DNA of 55,836 nt from CAYXDO01 sp964463485 (lineage in GTDB: Bacteria; Myxococcota; Kuafuiibacteriia; Kuafuiibacteriales; Kuafuiibacteriaceae): the NCBI GenBank assembly GCA_964463485.1, contig CAYXDO010000067.1:1-55836 (forward strand). The letters run 5' to 3'. Under the pieces are notes generated by a model, which did not search any database, was not told the DNA's origin, and worked only from the letters and a program-made list of their open reading frames with translations. The position numbers and the translations under genes were made by a program. Numbering within the stretch: the first letter of the stretch is position 1; each line of letters opens with the position of its first letter. This document shows, piece after piece, positions 25,323 to 33,703 of this stretch.

Positions 25323-26245
25323 AGCGAGTTGGAATCGTCGGTGCATCGACCGACGTCCACACGGCGTACTTGGCGGCCGGAATCTCGAGGATCGGCGCTG
25401 AGCCTGTCGTCGTGCACACCGACCTCGTACCTCGCCACCACCGACTCACTATCGACGACCATGAGGTCCGTTACGAAGGTGTGTCGCTCTCCGAGCTTCG
25501 CGTCCTGTTCTTGCGCCGAATTCAGCAAACTCTTCCCATCTTCGACCCCGATTCGATGTCGCTGAGCGGCCTTCCCACCTGGCCCGAGCGTTATGTCGCG
25601 GAGCGGGAGCGTCAGTCGCTGCTCGCGTCCGCTTTTCAAGTCCTCGAACGCGAGCGACTCGTCGTGAACTCGACTTCGGCGATCAACCTTCATTTTCTCA
25701 AGATGGACCAACTCAGGATTCTCGCGCAGCGCGGAGTGAGGGTGCCGCGTTCCTTGGCCACGAGCGACCCGGACGAGGTGGTGTCCTTCGTGGAGCGCGA
25801 GGGTGAAGTGATTTACAAACCCCTCGCGGGCGGCGCGTTGGTGCGTTCGCTGCGACCGGTGGACTTGACTCCGTCGAAGCTCGCGACCCTTCGGCACGCG
25901 CCTTCCCTGTTTCAGGAGCGAATTCCTGGGGACGAGCACCGCGCCTACGTCCTCGATGGGGAGCCGCTCGCGGCCTTCGAGATCCCTTGTGAAGGCGTCG
26001 TCGACGCGCGGGAGGCCCTCGACCGAGCTCGCCCGGCGGAGCTCTCCGAGCGCAGTTGGGACGAATGTGTCCGCGCGAGCCGGGCGCTGGGGATGATCTT
26101 TGGCGCGATCGATCTGAGACACTCGGCGGACGGCGCTCCGGTGGTGCTCGAGGTCAATCCGACGCCAGCGATTTCGTTCTACGACGACCCAGAGACGGGG
26201 GCCGTGATAAGCAGGCTCGCTGCCTATTTGGTGGCGCATGCCTGA
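25319..26245 (+). CDS. ATP-grasp ligase (RimK/MvdD-like), putative RiPP-modifying enzyme
   Basis: A 308-aa ATP-grasp protein: an N-terminal Rossmann-like pre-grasp part (MKRVGIVGASTDVHTAYLAAG), a central linker with KMDQLRILAQRGVRVPRSL, then the ATP site with K167 in VIYKPLAGGALVR, E200 in LFQERIPGDEHR, and the metal-binding D265/E278/N280 in FGAIDLRHSADG and VLEVNPTP. The family forms amide or ester bonds through acyl-phosphates; MvdC/MvdD-type members cyclise graspetide precursors. It directly overlaps the repeat-peptide gene (ATGA), so the peptide is the obvious substrate, with Asp side chains as acceptors. The repeats do not show the canonical graspetide core. Addition of an amino acid or cross-linking of new type is possible. 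Fold call is firm; substrate is inferred. Confidence 0.9.
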   Translation: MKRVGIVGASTDVHTAYLAAGISRIGAEPVVVHTDLVPRHHRLTIDDHEVRYEGVSLSELRVLFLRRIQQTLPIFDPDSMSLSGLPTWPERYVAERERQSLLASAFQVLERERLVVNSTSAINLHFLKMDQLRILAQRGVRVPRSLATSDPDEVVSFVEREGEVIYKPLAGGALVRSLRPVDLTPSKLATLRHAPSLFQERIPGDEHRAYVLDGEPLAAFEIPCEGVVDAREALDRARPAELSERSWDECVRASRALGMIFGAIDLRHSADGAPVVLEVNPTPAISFYDDPETGAVISRLAAYLVAHA

Positions 26246-26996
26246 GCCTTTTTTCGTTCCGGATCTGGTCGAGAGTCTGTTCGGACCGAGCATTCCCGAA
26301 GTCTTTGGTTACGAGCAAGCGAGGGCGGCGCTCGAATTTTTGTCTCCGGAGCTGTTGGAGCCTTCGACCGTCGCGACCATTCGCGCTGAGTTTCAAAGTG
26401 ACCCTGCGCTCGCTCATGTGTGTCTCAGCGGCGCTCTGCAGAGTCCCGTCGCAGACGAGCTTCGCCAAGCGCTCGAAGAGGCAGACTTCCGGCCGCACCC
26501 CCACGCTGAGTATGCTCTCCACGTCGCTCCGAGGGACGCTCAGTCCCCGAGCCGCCTCACTCGCTTCGTCGACTGGCTCGCGACCCCGCTCGCGGCGTCC
26601 TTTCACCTTCGGTGGCTGGGGGTCGAACAGTCGGCGCTGCCTGACGGCCGAACGCACCGTATTCAGGTTCAAACTTCCAGAATGTTGGAAGGCGAACGAT
26701 TTCCGCTCCACATGGATACCCACGCGCCCGGAATCGTCGTCGTCTACAATTTCTCCGAAGCCGATTGGCGGTCCTCGAAGGGCGGGCAACTCTACTTCCC
26801 TCGCGAAGATGGTTCGGACTACCTGGCGGTTCCTCCGCTCTTCAATTCCGTGTTCATGAGTTACGCGAACGGCGCGGTGCACGGGGTGCGAGAAGTGCGA
26901 GGGAGTTGGGTTCGTTACTCCATCACTGCTTTCTACCTTGGTGACGAGCCGAGCGACGGCGAGAGAGTCGCGAAGGATGGACTCGATCCGCCGTAG
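26238..26996 (+). CDS. 2-oxoglutarate/Fe(II)-dependent oxygenase, prolyl-hydroxylase-like
   Basis: A 252-aa protein whose C-terminal half is a double-stranded beta-helix dioxygenase. The facial triad is readable as H158-x-D160 (PLHMDTHAPG) and H215 (NGAVHGVREV), with R226 (WVRYSITAFY) as the likely 2-oxoglutarate anchor. Between them lies the P4H-like stretch GGQLYFPREDG. The start overlaps the ATP-grasp gene by 8 nt, so expression is coupled. In this operon it is best placed as a tailoring enzyme hydroxylating Pro, Asp, Lys or Asn in the repeat peptide, which contains all four residues in each unit. The N-terminal ~100 residues are helical and may bind the substrate or leader. The oxygenase call is strong; substrate is inferred. 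Confidence 0.87.
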   Translation: MPEPFFVPDLVESLFGPSIPEVFGYEQARAALEFLSPELLEPSTVATIRAEFQSDPALAHVCLSGALQSPVADELRQALEEADFRPHPHAEYALHVAPRDAQSPSRLTRFVDWLATPLAASFHLRWLGVEQSALPDGRTHRIQVQTSRMLEGERFPLHMDTHAPGIVVVYNFSEADWRSSKGGQLYFPREDGSDYLAVPPLFNSVFMSYANGAVHGVREVRGSWVRYSITAFYLGDEPSDGERVAKDGLDPP

Positions 26997-27009
26997 GACG
27001 GAACCGTGG

Positions 27010-27684
27010 ATGAGCGCCCAAGCAAAGAAGGTCATCCTGGCAGTCGCCGCGTCGATCCTCGCGCTCGTCGTCGCCAGGAGTCTGAGTCGCTCGACGACTC
27101 GCCCGGTCCCGAGTAGGTCGGGCAAAATCGCCGAAAGTGATCTAGCCCTTCGAACGTCGAGCGAGACACTCGAACGCAGTCGGGAGTCCCACGTCGAGAG
27201 TGCGACAACCAGCGACGCGAGCAGTCGCCAAGGACGGGCGAGTGTGACGGACCCGGGCCCCGAACCAGCCGGCCCGTCCTCGACCCAGCGGACGCAGCAG
27301 AAGGACGCGAACGAGCGGCCTCCTGTGTCCACGTCGGCTGCGCTCGAAGTCGCTCGACCTCACTTCGCGCTCGATGCGCCTGGGATCAAGAGCGCGATGC
27401 AATCGGCCGTTCCAGAAATCAAGGAGTGCTATGAGACCTGGCTGCAGTCGAACCCAGGCCTCGGCGGAAAGTTGATCGTCGAGTTCACGATCGCCGCGGA
27501 CGGGGACGAGGGCCGAGTGTCCGGGGCGAAGGTCGCCGAGTCCGAGCTCGGCCACGTGTTCATGGAGGGATGTATCATGAATGCGGTGGAGGACCTCGCG
27601 TTCGACCGCCCGGGCGAAGAGATCAAGGTGAGGTACCCGTTCCAGCTTCGAACGCTCGACGGAGGCTACGCTGACGGGGGATGA
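27010..27684 (+). CDS. AgmX/PglI C-terminal-domain protein, membrane-anchored
   Basis: A 224-aa protein with one N-terminal membrane segment (VILAVAASILALVVA), a ~90-residue Ser/Arg/Glu-rich linker, and a C-terminal domain typical of AgmX/PglI or TonB-like proteins of myxobacteria: IKECYETWLQSNPGLGGKL, VEFTIAADG, a Cys in MEGCIMNAVEDL, and VRYPFQL. Such domains sit in the periplasm and occur in gliding or envelope complexes. ATG 27010 avoids overlap with the oxygenase gene; ATG 26977 is possible. It lies 13 bp after the oxygenase gene and is probably co-transcribed. A role in export or display of the modified peptide is possible but unproven. Confidence 0.75.
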   Translation: MSAQAKKVILAVAASILALVVARSLSRSTTRPVPSRSGKIAESDLALRTSSETLERSRESHVESATTSDASSRQGRASVTDPGPEPAGPSSTQRTQQKDANERPPVSTSAALEVARPHFALDAPGIKSAMQSAVPEIKECYETWLQSNPGLGGKLIVEFTIAADGDEGRVSGAKVAESELGHVFMEGCIMNAVEDLAFDRPGEEIKVRYPFQLRTLDGGYADGG

Positions 27685-27817
27685 GTACGCCACGACGGCG
27701 GGCGTCGCGATGGGATTTTTGGCGATTACTTTGCTGTGGCCTCGCGATCCCCTGTTGGGTGTGGGCGAGGAGTTACGCCTTCTCCGTGTTCTTGCTCAGC
27801 GTCCTTCGTCCTTAGCA

Positions 27818-27863
27818 GGGGTCCGCGAAGCTTAGGGGTGCCTGCGCTGCCAGGGGGTCCGCG
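27818..27863. repeat. Degenerate solo copy of the 57-bp palindromic repeat
   Basis: GGGTCCGCGAAGCTTAGG followed by TGCCTGCGCTGCCAGGG repeats the order of blocks seen in the 35411-35693 array (GGTCCGCGAAACTTAGG, TGCCTGCGC, CCCAGGG). The left palindrome arm is mostly missing. It lies in the gap between the RiPP-like operon and the second cus operon. Confidence 0.65.
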
Positions 27864-27898
27864 TGTCCATGTGCCCGTGAATACGAAGGCCCATTGAC

Positions 27899-28300
27899 TT
27901 GGCACAGCCTCGAGACCACCATTTCGGTGTGCTCCGCTTCCTCGGGTGGCTCTGGTTGCCGCTCGCCCTGGTGGTCGGCTTTCGGGTCGATCTCCCTCGG
28001 GTGAGTTGCCAGCACCACGAAGAGCGGCATCTGACGCCCTGTTGCCCTTCCGAGCAACACGAGCTCCCACGGGAAGCTCGCCTCGGCGCGAGCGACATTT
28101 GCTGTAGCGACGGTCCGATGATCCACGCCAGCGGAGCTTTGGGCGATTCACCCTTGCGGTGGTTGCCTCCGGTGCTGGTCGAGGTCGGTATCGTGCAGCT
28201 CTCGCCCGAGCTGACTTTCGTGTCCTATCCGCGCCCGGTGGCTCACCCATCGTCGCGTGGGCCTCCTCGAAGAGTGCTGTTCTCGTCTTTTCAGATCTAA
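27899..28300 (+). CDS. Small Cys/His-rich exported protein upstream of cusBA
   Basis: A 133-aa protein starting at TTG (GTG 27929 is an alternative). It has one hydrophobic segment (LGWLWLPLALVVGF), then a Cys/His-rich stretch (SCQHHEERHLTPCCPSEQH, DICCSDG) and a Pro/Arg-rich end (PPRRVLFSS). This order resembles the small DUF2946-like or hypothetical exported proteins that precede heavy-metal RND operons, so periplasmic metal binding is plausible. It lies 64 bp upstream of the cusB-type gene on the same strand and is probably in the same operon. Start codon and family are uncertain. Confidence 0.6.
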   Translation: MAQPRDHHFGVLRFLGWLWLPLALVVGFRVDLPRVSCQHHEERHLTPCCPSEQHELPREARLGASDICCSDGPMIHASGALGDSPLRWLPPVLVEVGIVQLSPELTFVSYPRPVAHPSSRGPPRRVLFSSFQI

Positions 28301-28364
28301 TTCGCTCCGACCCCCGGGCCGGTGAGGCCTGTCTTCGACTTGTCGGCCAAGGAAGGAGCGACCC

Positions 28365-29912
28365 ATGAACCCCGATCTCGAGACTACCTCGAGCCCCATC
28401 ACTCCGAGCGCCGCGAGCTCGGCTGAGTTTCACGAAGGCACCGAAGGTCCCCCCAGGGGCGCGAGGGCTGCGGCCGTCATTCGATGGGTCTTGGTGACTT
28501 GTATGGCCGGCGCCGCGGGGCTCTCCGTGTTCTCGAGCCTTCACGTGGACTCGGTGCACGCGGAGGAGGCGCTGTACTCGTGCCCGATGCACCCTGAAAT
28601 CAGGAGCGCCGTACCCGGCCGCTGCCCGATCTGCGGGATGGATTTGGTCGCGCGAAAGCGTCCGGGTTCGTCGGCACCCGCGTCGGTACCCTCCGACCCC
28701 GCCTCGGGACCGGCGAAGACGGAAGGGGTGTCCGAGCCGCCCCTCGCGACGACCGCGACAGTTGCCTCTTCACCCCGCGATCCCAAGGCTGCCGCCTATT
28801 CATGCCCCATGCATCCCGAAGTGACTTCGGACCATCCAGGGAGCTGCCCGATCTGCGGCATGTTTCTCACACCGACTGCTCCCGCGCCGAGCTCAGCGAA
28901 GGTCTCGAAGACCAAGCCAAAAGCTAAGTTGGCGCTTCCAACCATGGATCGGGCGCCGCTCATGTTGTCGATGGATCGCGCGCAACTCCTTGGGGTCCGT
29001 TCGAGGCCGGTCGAGCGCAAGAAAATGGCTTCCGAGGTTCGCGCTTCGGGGACGCTGGAGATTGCCGAGGATCTCGCCTACCGAGTCGACGCGAGGTTCG
29101 AGGGGTGGGTGGAGGAGCTGACCGTTTCGCGAGCCGGCGAGCGGGTCGAGCGCGGCCAGACGCTCGTGGGGATTTTCAGCCCTGAGTTGCTCGCAGCCCA
29201 GGAGGAGCTCCTCGCCGCGCGTCACCACAACAGCCCCGAGCTGCTCGAAGCCGCGAGGCGGCGCCTTGATTTCTCCGGGGTCGCACCCGAAGAAATCAAG
29301 CGCATCGAAGCCCAGGGCAAGGCGTCACGAATCATCCCCGTGCGAGCGCCGGCGAGCGGGATCGTGCTCGAGAAGAGAGTCGCCCTCGGTCAGCGGATCG
29401 AGCGCGGCGCCCGCCTCTTCGACATCGCAGATCTCTCCCGCTTGTACGCCGTCTTCGACGTGCCCGAGTCGGAGGCCGACGCGCTTCAGGTCGGCTCGGT
29501 CGGGCGTGTTTCGTTTCCGACCCGCGGTCGCGGCGAGGTGGCCGGCCGCGTCATTCGAGTGGGTCCACGCGCCGACCGCTCCGCTCGGACCCTCCCGGCC
29601 ACGATCGAGCTCGACAACTCTTCAGGGACTCTGATCCCCGGACTCTCCGTGCGGGTTCAAGTTCGCGGTCGTGAGGTCGAGGCGCTGGTGGTCGATCGAG
29701 AGTCTGTGCTCACGACGGGTGAGGACTCGTACGTGTTCGTCGACGAGGGTCACGGCCGGTACTCGGCTAGGCGCGTACTCATCGGCCGGCGCTCGGGTCC
29801 CTCGGTAGAGATCGAGGGGCTGTCCGAAGGGACGCTCGTCGTGACCACCGGGGCCTTCTTGCTCGACTCGGAGAGTCGCCTCGAATCGCTCTCCGGAGGG
29901 AACGGCCGGTGA
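28365..29912 (+). CDS. cusB: Efflux RND periplasmic adaptor with two heavy-metal-binding domains
   Basis: A 515-aa CusB-type adaptor. A TM/signal anchor (residues about 43-62) is followed by two copies of the heavy-metal-binding domain, each starting YSCPMHPE and ending CPICGM (about residues 71-93 and 144-168). Each has Cys/His/Met ligands, and the two are separated by a Pro/Ala/Ser linker. Then comes the usual adaptor: RASGTLEIAEDLAYRV, lipoyl half (VEELTVSRAGERVERGQTL), hairpin (FSPELLAAQEELLAARHH), second lipoyl half (VRAPASGIVLEKRVALG) and barrel. One such domain is common in CusB-like proteins; two in series is less usual. AAGGAG is placed 7 nt before ATG. Its stop overlaps the pump start (GTGA). 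Confidence 0.93.
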   Translation: MNPDLETTSSPITPSAASSAEFHEGTEGPPRGARAAAVIRWVLVTCMAGAAGLSVFSSLHVDSVHAEEALYSCPMHPEIRSAVPGRCPICGMDLVARKRPGSSAPASVPSDPASGPAKTEGVSEPPLATTATVASSPRDPKAAAYSCPMHPEVTSDHPGSCPICGMFLTPTAPAPSSAKVSKTKPKAKLALPTMDRAPLMLSMDRAQLLGVRSRPVERKKMASEVRASGTLEIAEDLAYRVDARFEGWVEELTVSRAGERVERGQTLVGIFSPELLAAQEELLAARHHNSPELLEAARRRLDFSGVAPEEIKRIEAQGKASRIIPVRAPASGIVLEKRVALGQRIERGARLFDIADLSRLYAVFDVPESEADALQVGSVGRVSFPTRGRGEVAGRVIRVGPRADRSARTLPATIELDNSSGTLIPGLSVRVQVRGREVEALVVDRESVLTTGEDSYVFVDEGHGRYSARRVLIGRRSGPSVEIEGLSEGTLVVTTGAFLLDSESRLESLSGGNGR

Positions 29913-32900
29913 TTCGCGCCATCATCGAGCTCTCCGCCCGACATCGTTTCGTGGTGCTCGCGCTCGTCTTCGCCGCGTTCGTGGCGTCGCTCGAGGCCAT
30001 GTCCCGTGTTCAGCTCGACGCGATCCCCGATCTCACCGACCCCCAGGTGATCGTGTTCACCGAGTGGATGGGGAAGAGCCCAACTCTGATCGAGGACCAA
30101 GTCACCTACCCGATCGTGTCGTCGCTGGTGTCCGCGCCCGGGGTCGTCGACGTCCGCGGCCTCTCGATGTTCGGCATGTCGTTCGTGTACGTCATCTTCG
30201 ACGAGAGTGTGGACATCTATTGGGCCCGGAGCAGAGTGCTCGAGTACCTCTCGCAGCTCGGCAAGCGCCTGCCGGAAGGGGCAACGCCGGAGCTCGGTCC
30301 GGACGCCACCGGAGTGGGTTGGGTTTTTCAATACTACCTGCACGACTCCAGCCGGACACGTGGGTTACACGAGCTTCGAACGATTCAGGACACCTCGATT
30401 CGCTATGCGCTCGGGAGTGTTCCAGGCGTCGCCGAGGTCGCCTCGATCGGGGGATTCGAACAGCAGTACCAAATCATTCTCAAGCCGGACCGCATGCGGG
30501 CGCTCGATGTCACCGCCGCCGAGGTGCTGGGGTCGGTCAAGGGGGCCAGTCAGGAGGTGGGCGCTCGCGTGTTGGAGATCGCCGGTCGCGAAACCTACGT
30601 ACGGGGGCGAGGGTACGTGAAGCGCGTCGAGGATCTCGAGGAGGTCGTCGTTCGTATCGATCGCGCAGTCGCGCCGGTACGCTTGCGTGACGTGGCGAGT
30701 GTGTCGCTTGGACCCGAGATTCGCCGCGGCGCGCTCGACATGGACGGCGAGGGCGAGGCCGTGGGCGGCATCGTCGTCATGCGACACGGGGGCAACGCAC
30801 TCGCCGTGATCGAGGCGGTCAAAGCCAAGATCGAGGAGATTTCGGTTTCGCTCCCGGACGGAGTCGAAATTCGAACCGCCTACGACCGCTCTAGCCTCAT
30901 TCGTCGTTCCATCGCGACCCTCGAACGAGCCCTCATAGAGGAGGGGATCGTCGTGAGTCTGGTCATTCTCCTCTTCTTGCTGCACTTCAGGAGCTCGCTC
31001 CTCCCGATCCTCTCCATCCCGCTCGCCGTCAGTCTGGCATTCATTCCCATGGCGTTCTTCGGAATCCCATCCACGATCATGAGTTTGGGAGGTATCGCGA
31101 TCGCGATCGGAGCGACGGTGGACGCAGAGATCGTCATGATCGAGGCGGCGCACAAGAAGCTCGAGCACGCGCCCCCGAACGCGGACAGGAAGCAACTCCT
31201 CTCCGAAGCCGCCCAGGAGGTCACGCCCGCGATCTTCTTCTCACTTCTCATCATCGCGCTGTCGTTCCTTCCCGTCTTCGCCCTCGACGGTCAGGCCGGC
31301 AGGCTCATGAAGCCGCTCGCGTACACCAAGACCTTCGTGATGCTCTCCTCTGCGATCTTATCGATCACCTTCGCTCCGGCTCTCCGGGATATTCTCATTC
31401 GCGGTCGAATTCGTTCGGAGAAGGAGCACCCTATTTCGAGGCTCATTCATAGAGTCTACGAGCCCTTCGTCTATGTCGCACTCAGGAAACCGAAATCGAC
31501 GATCGCGATCGGATTGTTCGCGGTCATCTCTGCGGTGCCGCTGGCCAACCGCCTAGGTCACGAGTTCATGCCTGAGCTCGACGAAGGTGACATGTTGTAC
31601 ATGCCTATCACGCTCCCCGGGATATCGATGGAGGAAGCGAAGCGGCAGCTCGCCGTGCAGGACAAGGTGCTGCGCAGCTTTCCCGAGGTGCTCACCGTCT
31701 TTGGCAAGGTCGGGCGCGCCGAGAGCGCGACCGATCCGGCCCCGCTGACGATGGTCGAGACGACTGTGCAACTCAAACCCAAGGAGGAATGGCGAAAGAT
31801 CCGAACGGCTCGGTGGTACTCGGATTTTGCGCCGGAGTGGCTCAAGCCCGCGTTCGGGGAGCTTTGGCCGGAAGAACGTCCGCTGTCCTTCTCGGAGCTC
31901 TCGGCCGAGATGCACGACGCGATGCGCTTCCCGGGCTGGACGGGTGCTTGGACCATGCCGATCAAGACGCGTATGGACATGCTCACGACCGGCGTTCGAA
32001 CACCCGTGGGTATCAAGATCCTGAGCGGGGACTTGGCGAGGGTCGAGGAAGTGGGCCGGGCGCTCGAACCCATCCTCCGAGAGATCCCCGGCACTCGGAG
32101 CGTGTTGTACGAGCGAAACGAGGGTGCGACGTACTTGGATATCACGCCCGATCGCGCGTCCCTCGCCGAGGCCGGCGTCGGCGTCTCGGAGTTGCTGGAG
32201 CTCGTCGAGACGACCGTCGGCGGTGCTCCGGCCGGAGAGACCGTGGACGGACGAGCGAGGTATTCGATCCTCGTTCGATACCCGCCTGCCTTTAGAGCGG
32301 ACCCGAACGCCATCGCGCGAATAGAGGTCCCGGTGAGCTCGGGTCGAGCGACCGGCGATGAGTTGCCCACCGGCGGCTCGAGCGGCATGGGTGGCGGGAT
32401 GGGAGCGGCCAGGGTCCCAGCGGCCGAAGCTGCCCCGACCCCGACCCGTAGAGGCTTCGTGCCGCTAGGCGCGCTCGCTCAAATCGAGCTCCGCGACGGC
32501 CCGCCGATGATTCGCGACGAGAACGGACAGCTCGTGGGCTACGTGTTCATCGACGTCGACGGTTCCCGCGACGTCGGTGGGTATGTAGACGAGGCCAAGC
32601 AGAAGCTCCGTGATGCCGTTTCGGCCAAGAGACTCTCGATCCCCGAGGGAACCCATCTCGAATGGACGGGTCAGTACGAGCTGCTCGAGCGCATGCGCGA
32701 GCGAATGAAGATTCTGGTGCCCGGTGTGCTGTTTCTCGTGGCGCTGTTGCTCTACTTCCAGTTTCGCAGCGTCATCGAGGTGCTGATCGTGTTGCTCTCC
32801 ATCCCCTTCGCGTTGGTGGGGAGCGTCTGGTTGATGTGGTTTTTGAATTATCGAATTTCGACGGCGGTATGGGTTGGCGTGCTCGCGCTCGTGGGCTTGG

Positions 32901-33475
32901 CTGCTCAAACCGGAGTCGTGATGATCGTGTATATCGACCACGCTTTCGAGCGGAGGAAGAAGGCGGGCAAGATCAGAAACCTCGACGACATCATCTGGGC
33001 GCACATGGAGGGTACGGTCCTGCGAGTGCGACCCAAGCTCATGACCGTGTCGACCATGTTAGTGGGTTTGACACCGCTGCTCTGGGCGACGGGGTCCGGG
33101 GCCGACGTGATGAAGCGGATCGCCGCACCCATGGTCGGCGGACTCTTGACTTCAGCCTTTTTGACTTTGGAGATCATCCCCGTGGTCTACACGTACTGGC
33201 GGTACGAGGAGCTCCTCTTCGAGCGTCTAGAGCTCGAGGCCCCGTTGCTCCGTAGGCGTCTCGAGCTCATTGCCAGAGTGCTCGTCGTTGCGCTCGTTGG
33301 GGTTGCTGGGCTCGCCATTTCGACCCTCTACGTGGACTGGCCGCCGACCCGCGTGGTTTGGGGAATGAGCGGATTTGGCGGCTTGGCTTTGATCGCGGGA
33401 CTCAGCTATGTGATCAGCCGGGGACCTGCAAAGCGGGCGGCCTTCGGGGCCTCGGGCGCGGGGGTCGCGACATAG
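29909..33475 (+). CDS. cusA: Cu(I)/Ag(I)-type RND efflux pump with C-terminal membrane extension
   Basis: A second CusA-like HME-RND transporter, 1188 aa, with a GTG start overlapping the adaptor stop. Signature motifs: DAIPDLTDPQVIVFTEW, IAIGATVDAEIVMIEAAHK, and the three relay-Met contexts (MLYMPITLPGIS, APLTMVETTVQLKP, MDMLTTGVRTPVG), so Cu(I) or Ag(I) is the likely substrate. It differs from the first pump in an inserted Gly/Met loop (SGMGGGMGAA) and a ~110-residue C-terminal extension containing two extra hydrophobic helices (VLVVALVGVAGLAIS and GMSGFGGLALIAGLSYVIS). No outer-membrane channel gene accompanies it, so it may borrow the one at 8046. Confidence 0.93.
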   Translation: MIRAIIELSARHRFVVLALVFAAFVASLEAMSRVQLDAIPDLTDPQVIVFTEWMGKSPTLIEDQVTYPIVSSLVSAPGVVDVRGLSMFGMSFVYVIFDESVDIYWARSRVLEYLSQLGKRLPEGATPELGPDATGVGWVFQYYLHDSSRTRGLHELRTIQDTSIRYALGSVPGVAEVASIGGFEQQYQIILKPDRMRALDVTAAEVLGSVKGASQEVGARVLEIAGRETYVRGRGYVKRVEDLEEVVVRIDRAVAPVRLRDVASVSLGPEIRRGALDMDGEGEAVGGIVVMRHGGNALAVIEAVKAKIEEISVSLPDGVEIRTAYDRSSLIRRSIATLERALIEEGIVVSLVILLFLLHFRSSLLPILSIPLAVSLAFIPMAFFGIPSTIMSLGGIAIAIGATVDAEIVMIEAAHKKLEHAPPNADRKQLLSEAAQEVTPAIFFSLLIIALSFLPVFALDGQAGRLMKPLAYTKTFVMLSSAILSITFAPALRDILIRGRIRSEKEHPISRLIHRVYEPFVYVALRKPKSTIAIGLFAVISAVPLANRLGHEFMPELDEGDMLYMPITLPGISMEEAKRQLAVQDKVLRSFPEVLTVFGKVGRAESATDPAPLTMVETTVQLKPKEEWRKIRTARWYSDFAPEWLKPAFGELWPEERPLSFSELSAEMHDAMRFPGWTGAWTMPIKTRMDMLTTGVRTPVGIKILSGDLARVEEVGRALEPILREIPGTRSVLYERNEGATYLDITPDRASLAEAGVGVSELLELVETTVGGAPAGETVDGRARYSILVRYPPAFRADPNAIARIEVPVSSGRATGDELPTGGSSGMGGGMGAARVPAAEAAPTPTRRGFVPLGALAQIELRDGPPMIRDENGQLVGYVFIDVDGSRDVGGYVDEAKQKLRDAVSAKRLSIPEGTHLEWTGQYELLERMRERMKILVPGVLFLVALLLYFQFRSVIEVLIVLLSIPFALVGSVWLMWFLNYRISTAVWVGVLALVGLAAQTGVVMIVYIDHAFERRKKAGKIRNLDDIIWAHMEGTVLRVRPKLMTVSTMLVGLTPLLWATGSGADVMKRIAAPMVGGLLTSAFLTLEIIPVVYTYWRYEELLFERLELEAPLLRRRLELIARVLVVALVGVAGLAISTLYVDWPPTRVVWGMSGFGGLALIAGLSYVISRGPAKRAAFGASGAGVAT

Positions 33476-33655
33476 CATCATTCGGTTGACGATCTGCGAA
33501 CGGCGGGTTTGGGAAGCGAAGTCGACGCGATGCCGCGCGTGACGTTGGACGGCGGCTCGCGACGTGGAGCTGACACATGCTTTGCTCACCAACGATCTTC
33601 TGAGCGAACGGTCTTTCGAACGGGGCAGAACGGAGCCAGAGCCCAGCAGAAAGTA

Positions 33656-33691
33656 GCTGCAGGCAAGTTACCTGCGGTCCGAGGGGTCCGC
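33656..33691. repeat. Probable degenerate palindromic repeat in a convergent gap
   Basis: GCAGGCAAGTTACCTGCG matches 16 of 18 bases of the palindrome core in the 35411-35693 array and is followed by a GGTCCG/GGGTCCGC-like block. It lies between the convergent pump and carbonic anhydrase genes, where such elements often act as transcript ends. Confidence 0.45.
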
Positions 33692-33703
33692 TCTTGGCGG
33701 GAC

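Noticed and set aside
24451..25449. Long minus-strand repeat ORFs across the 69-bp array
   Set aside because: They are shadows of the plus-strand repeat gene. The plus-strand frame has the leader, the overlap with the ATP-grasp start and synonymous variation between units.
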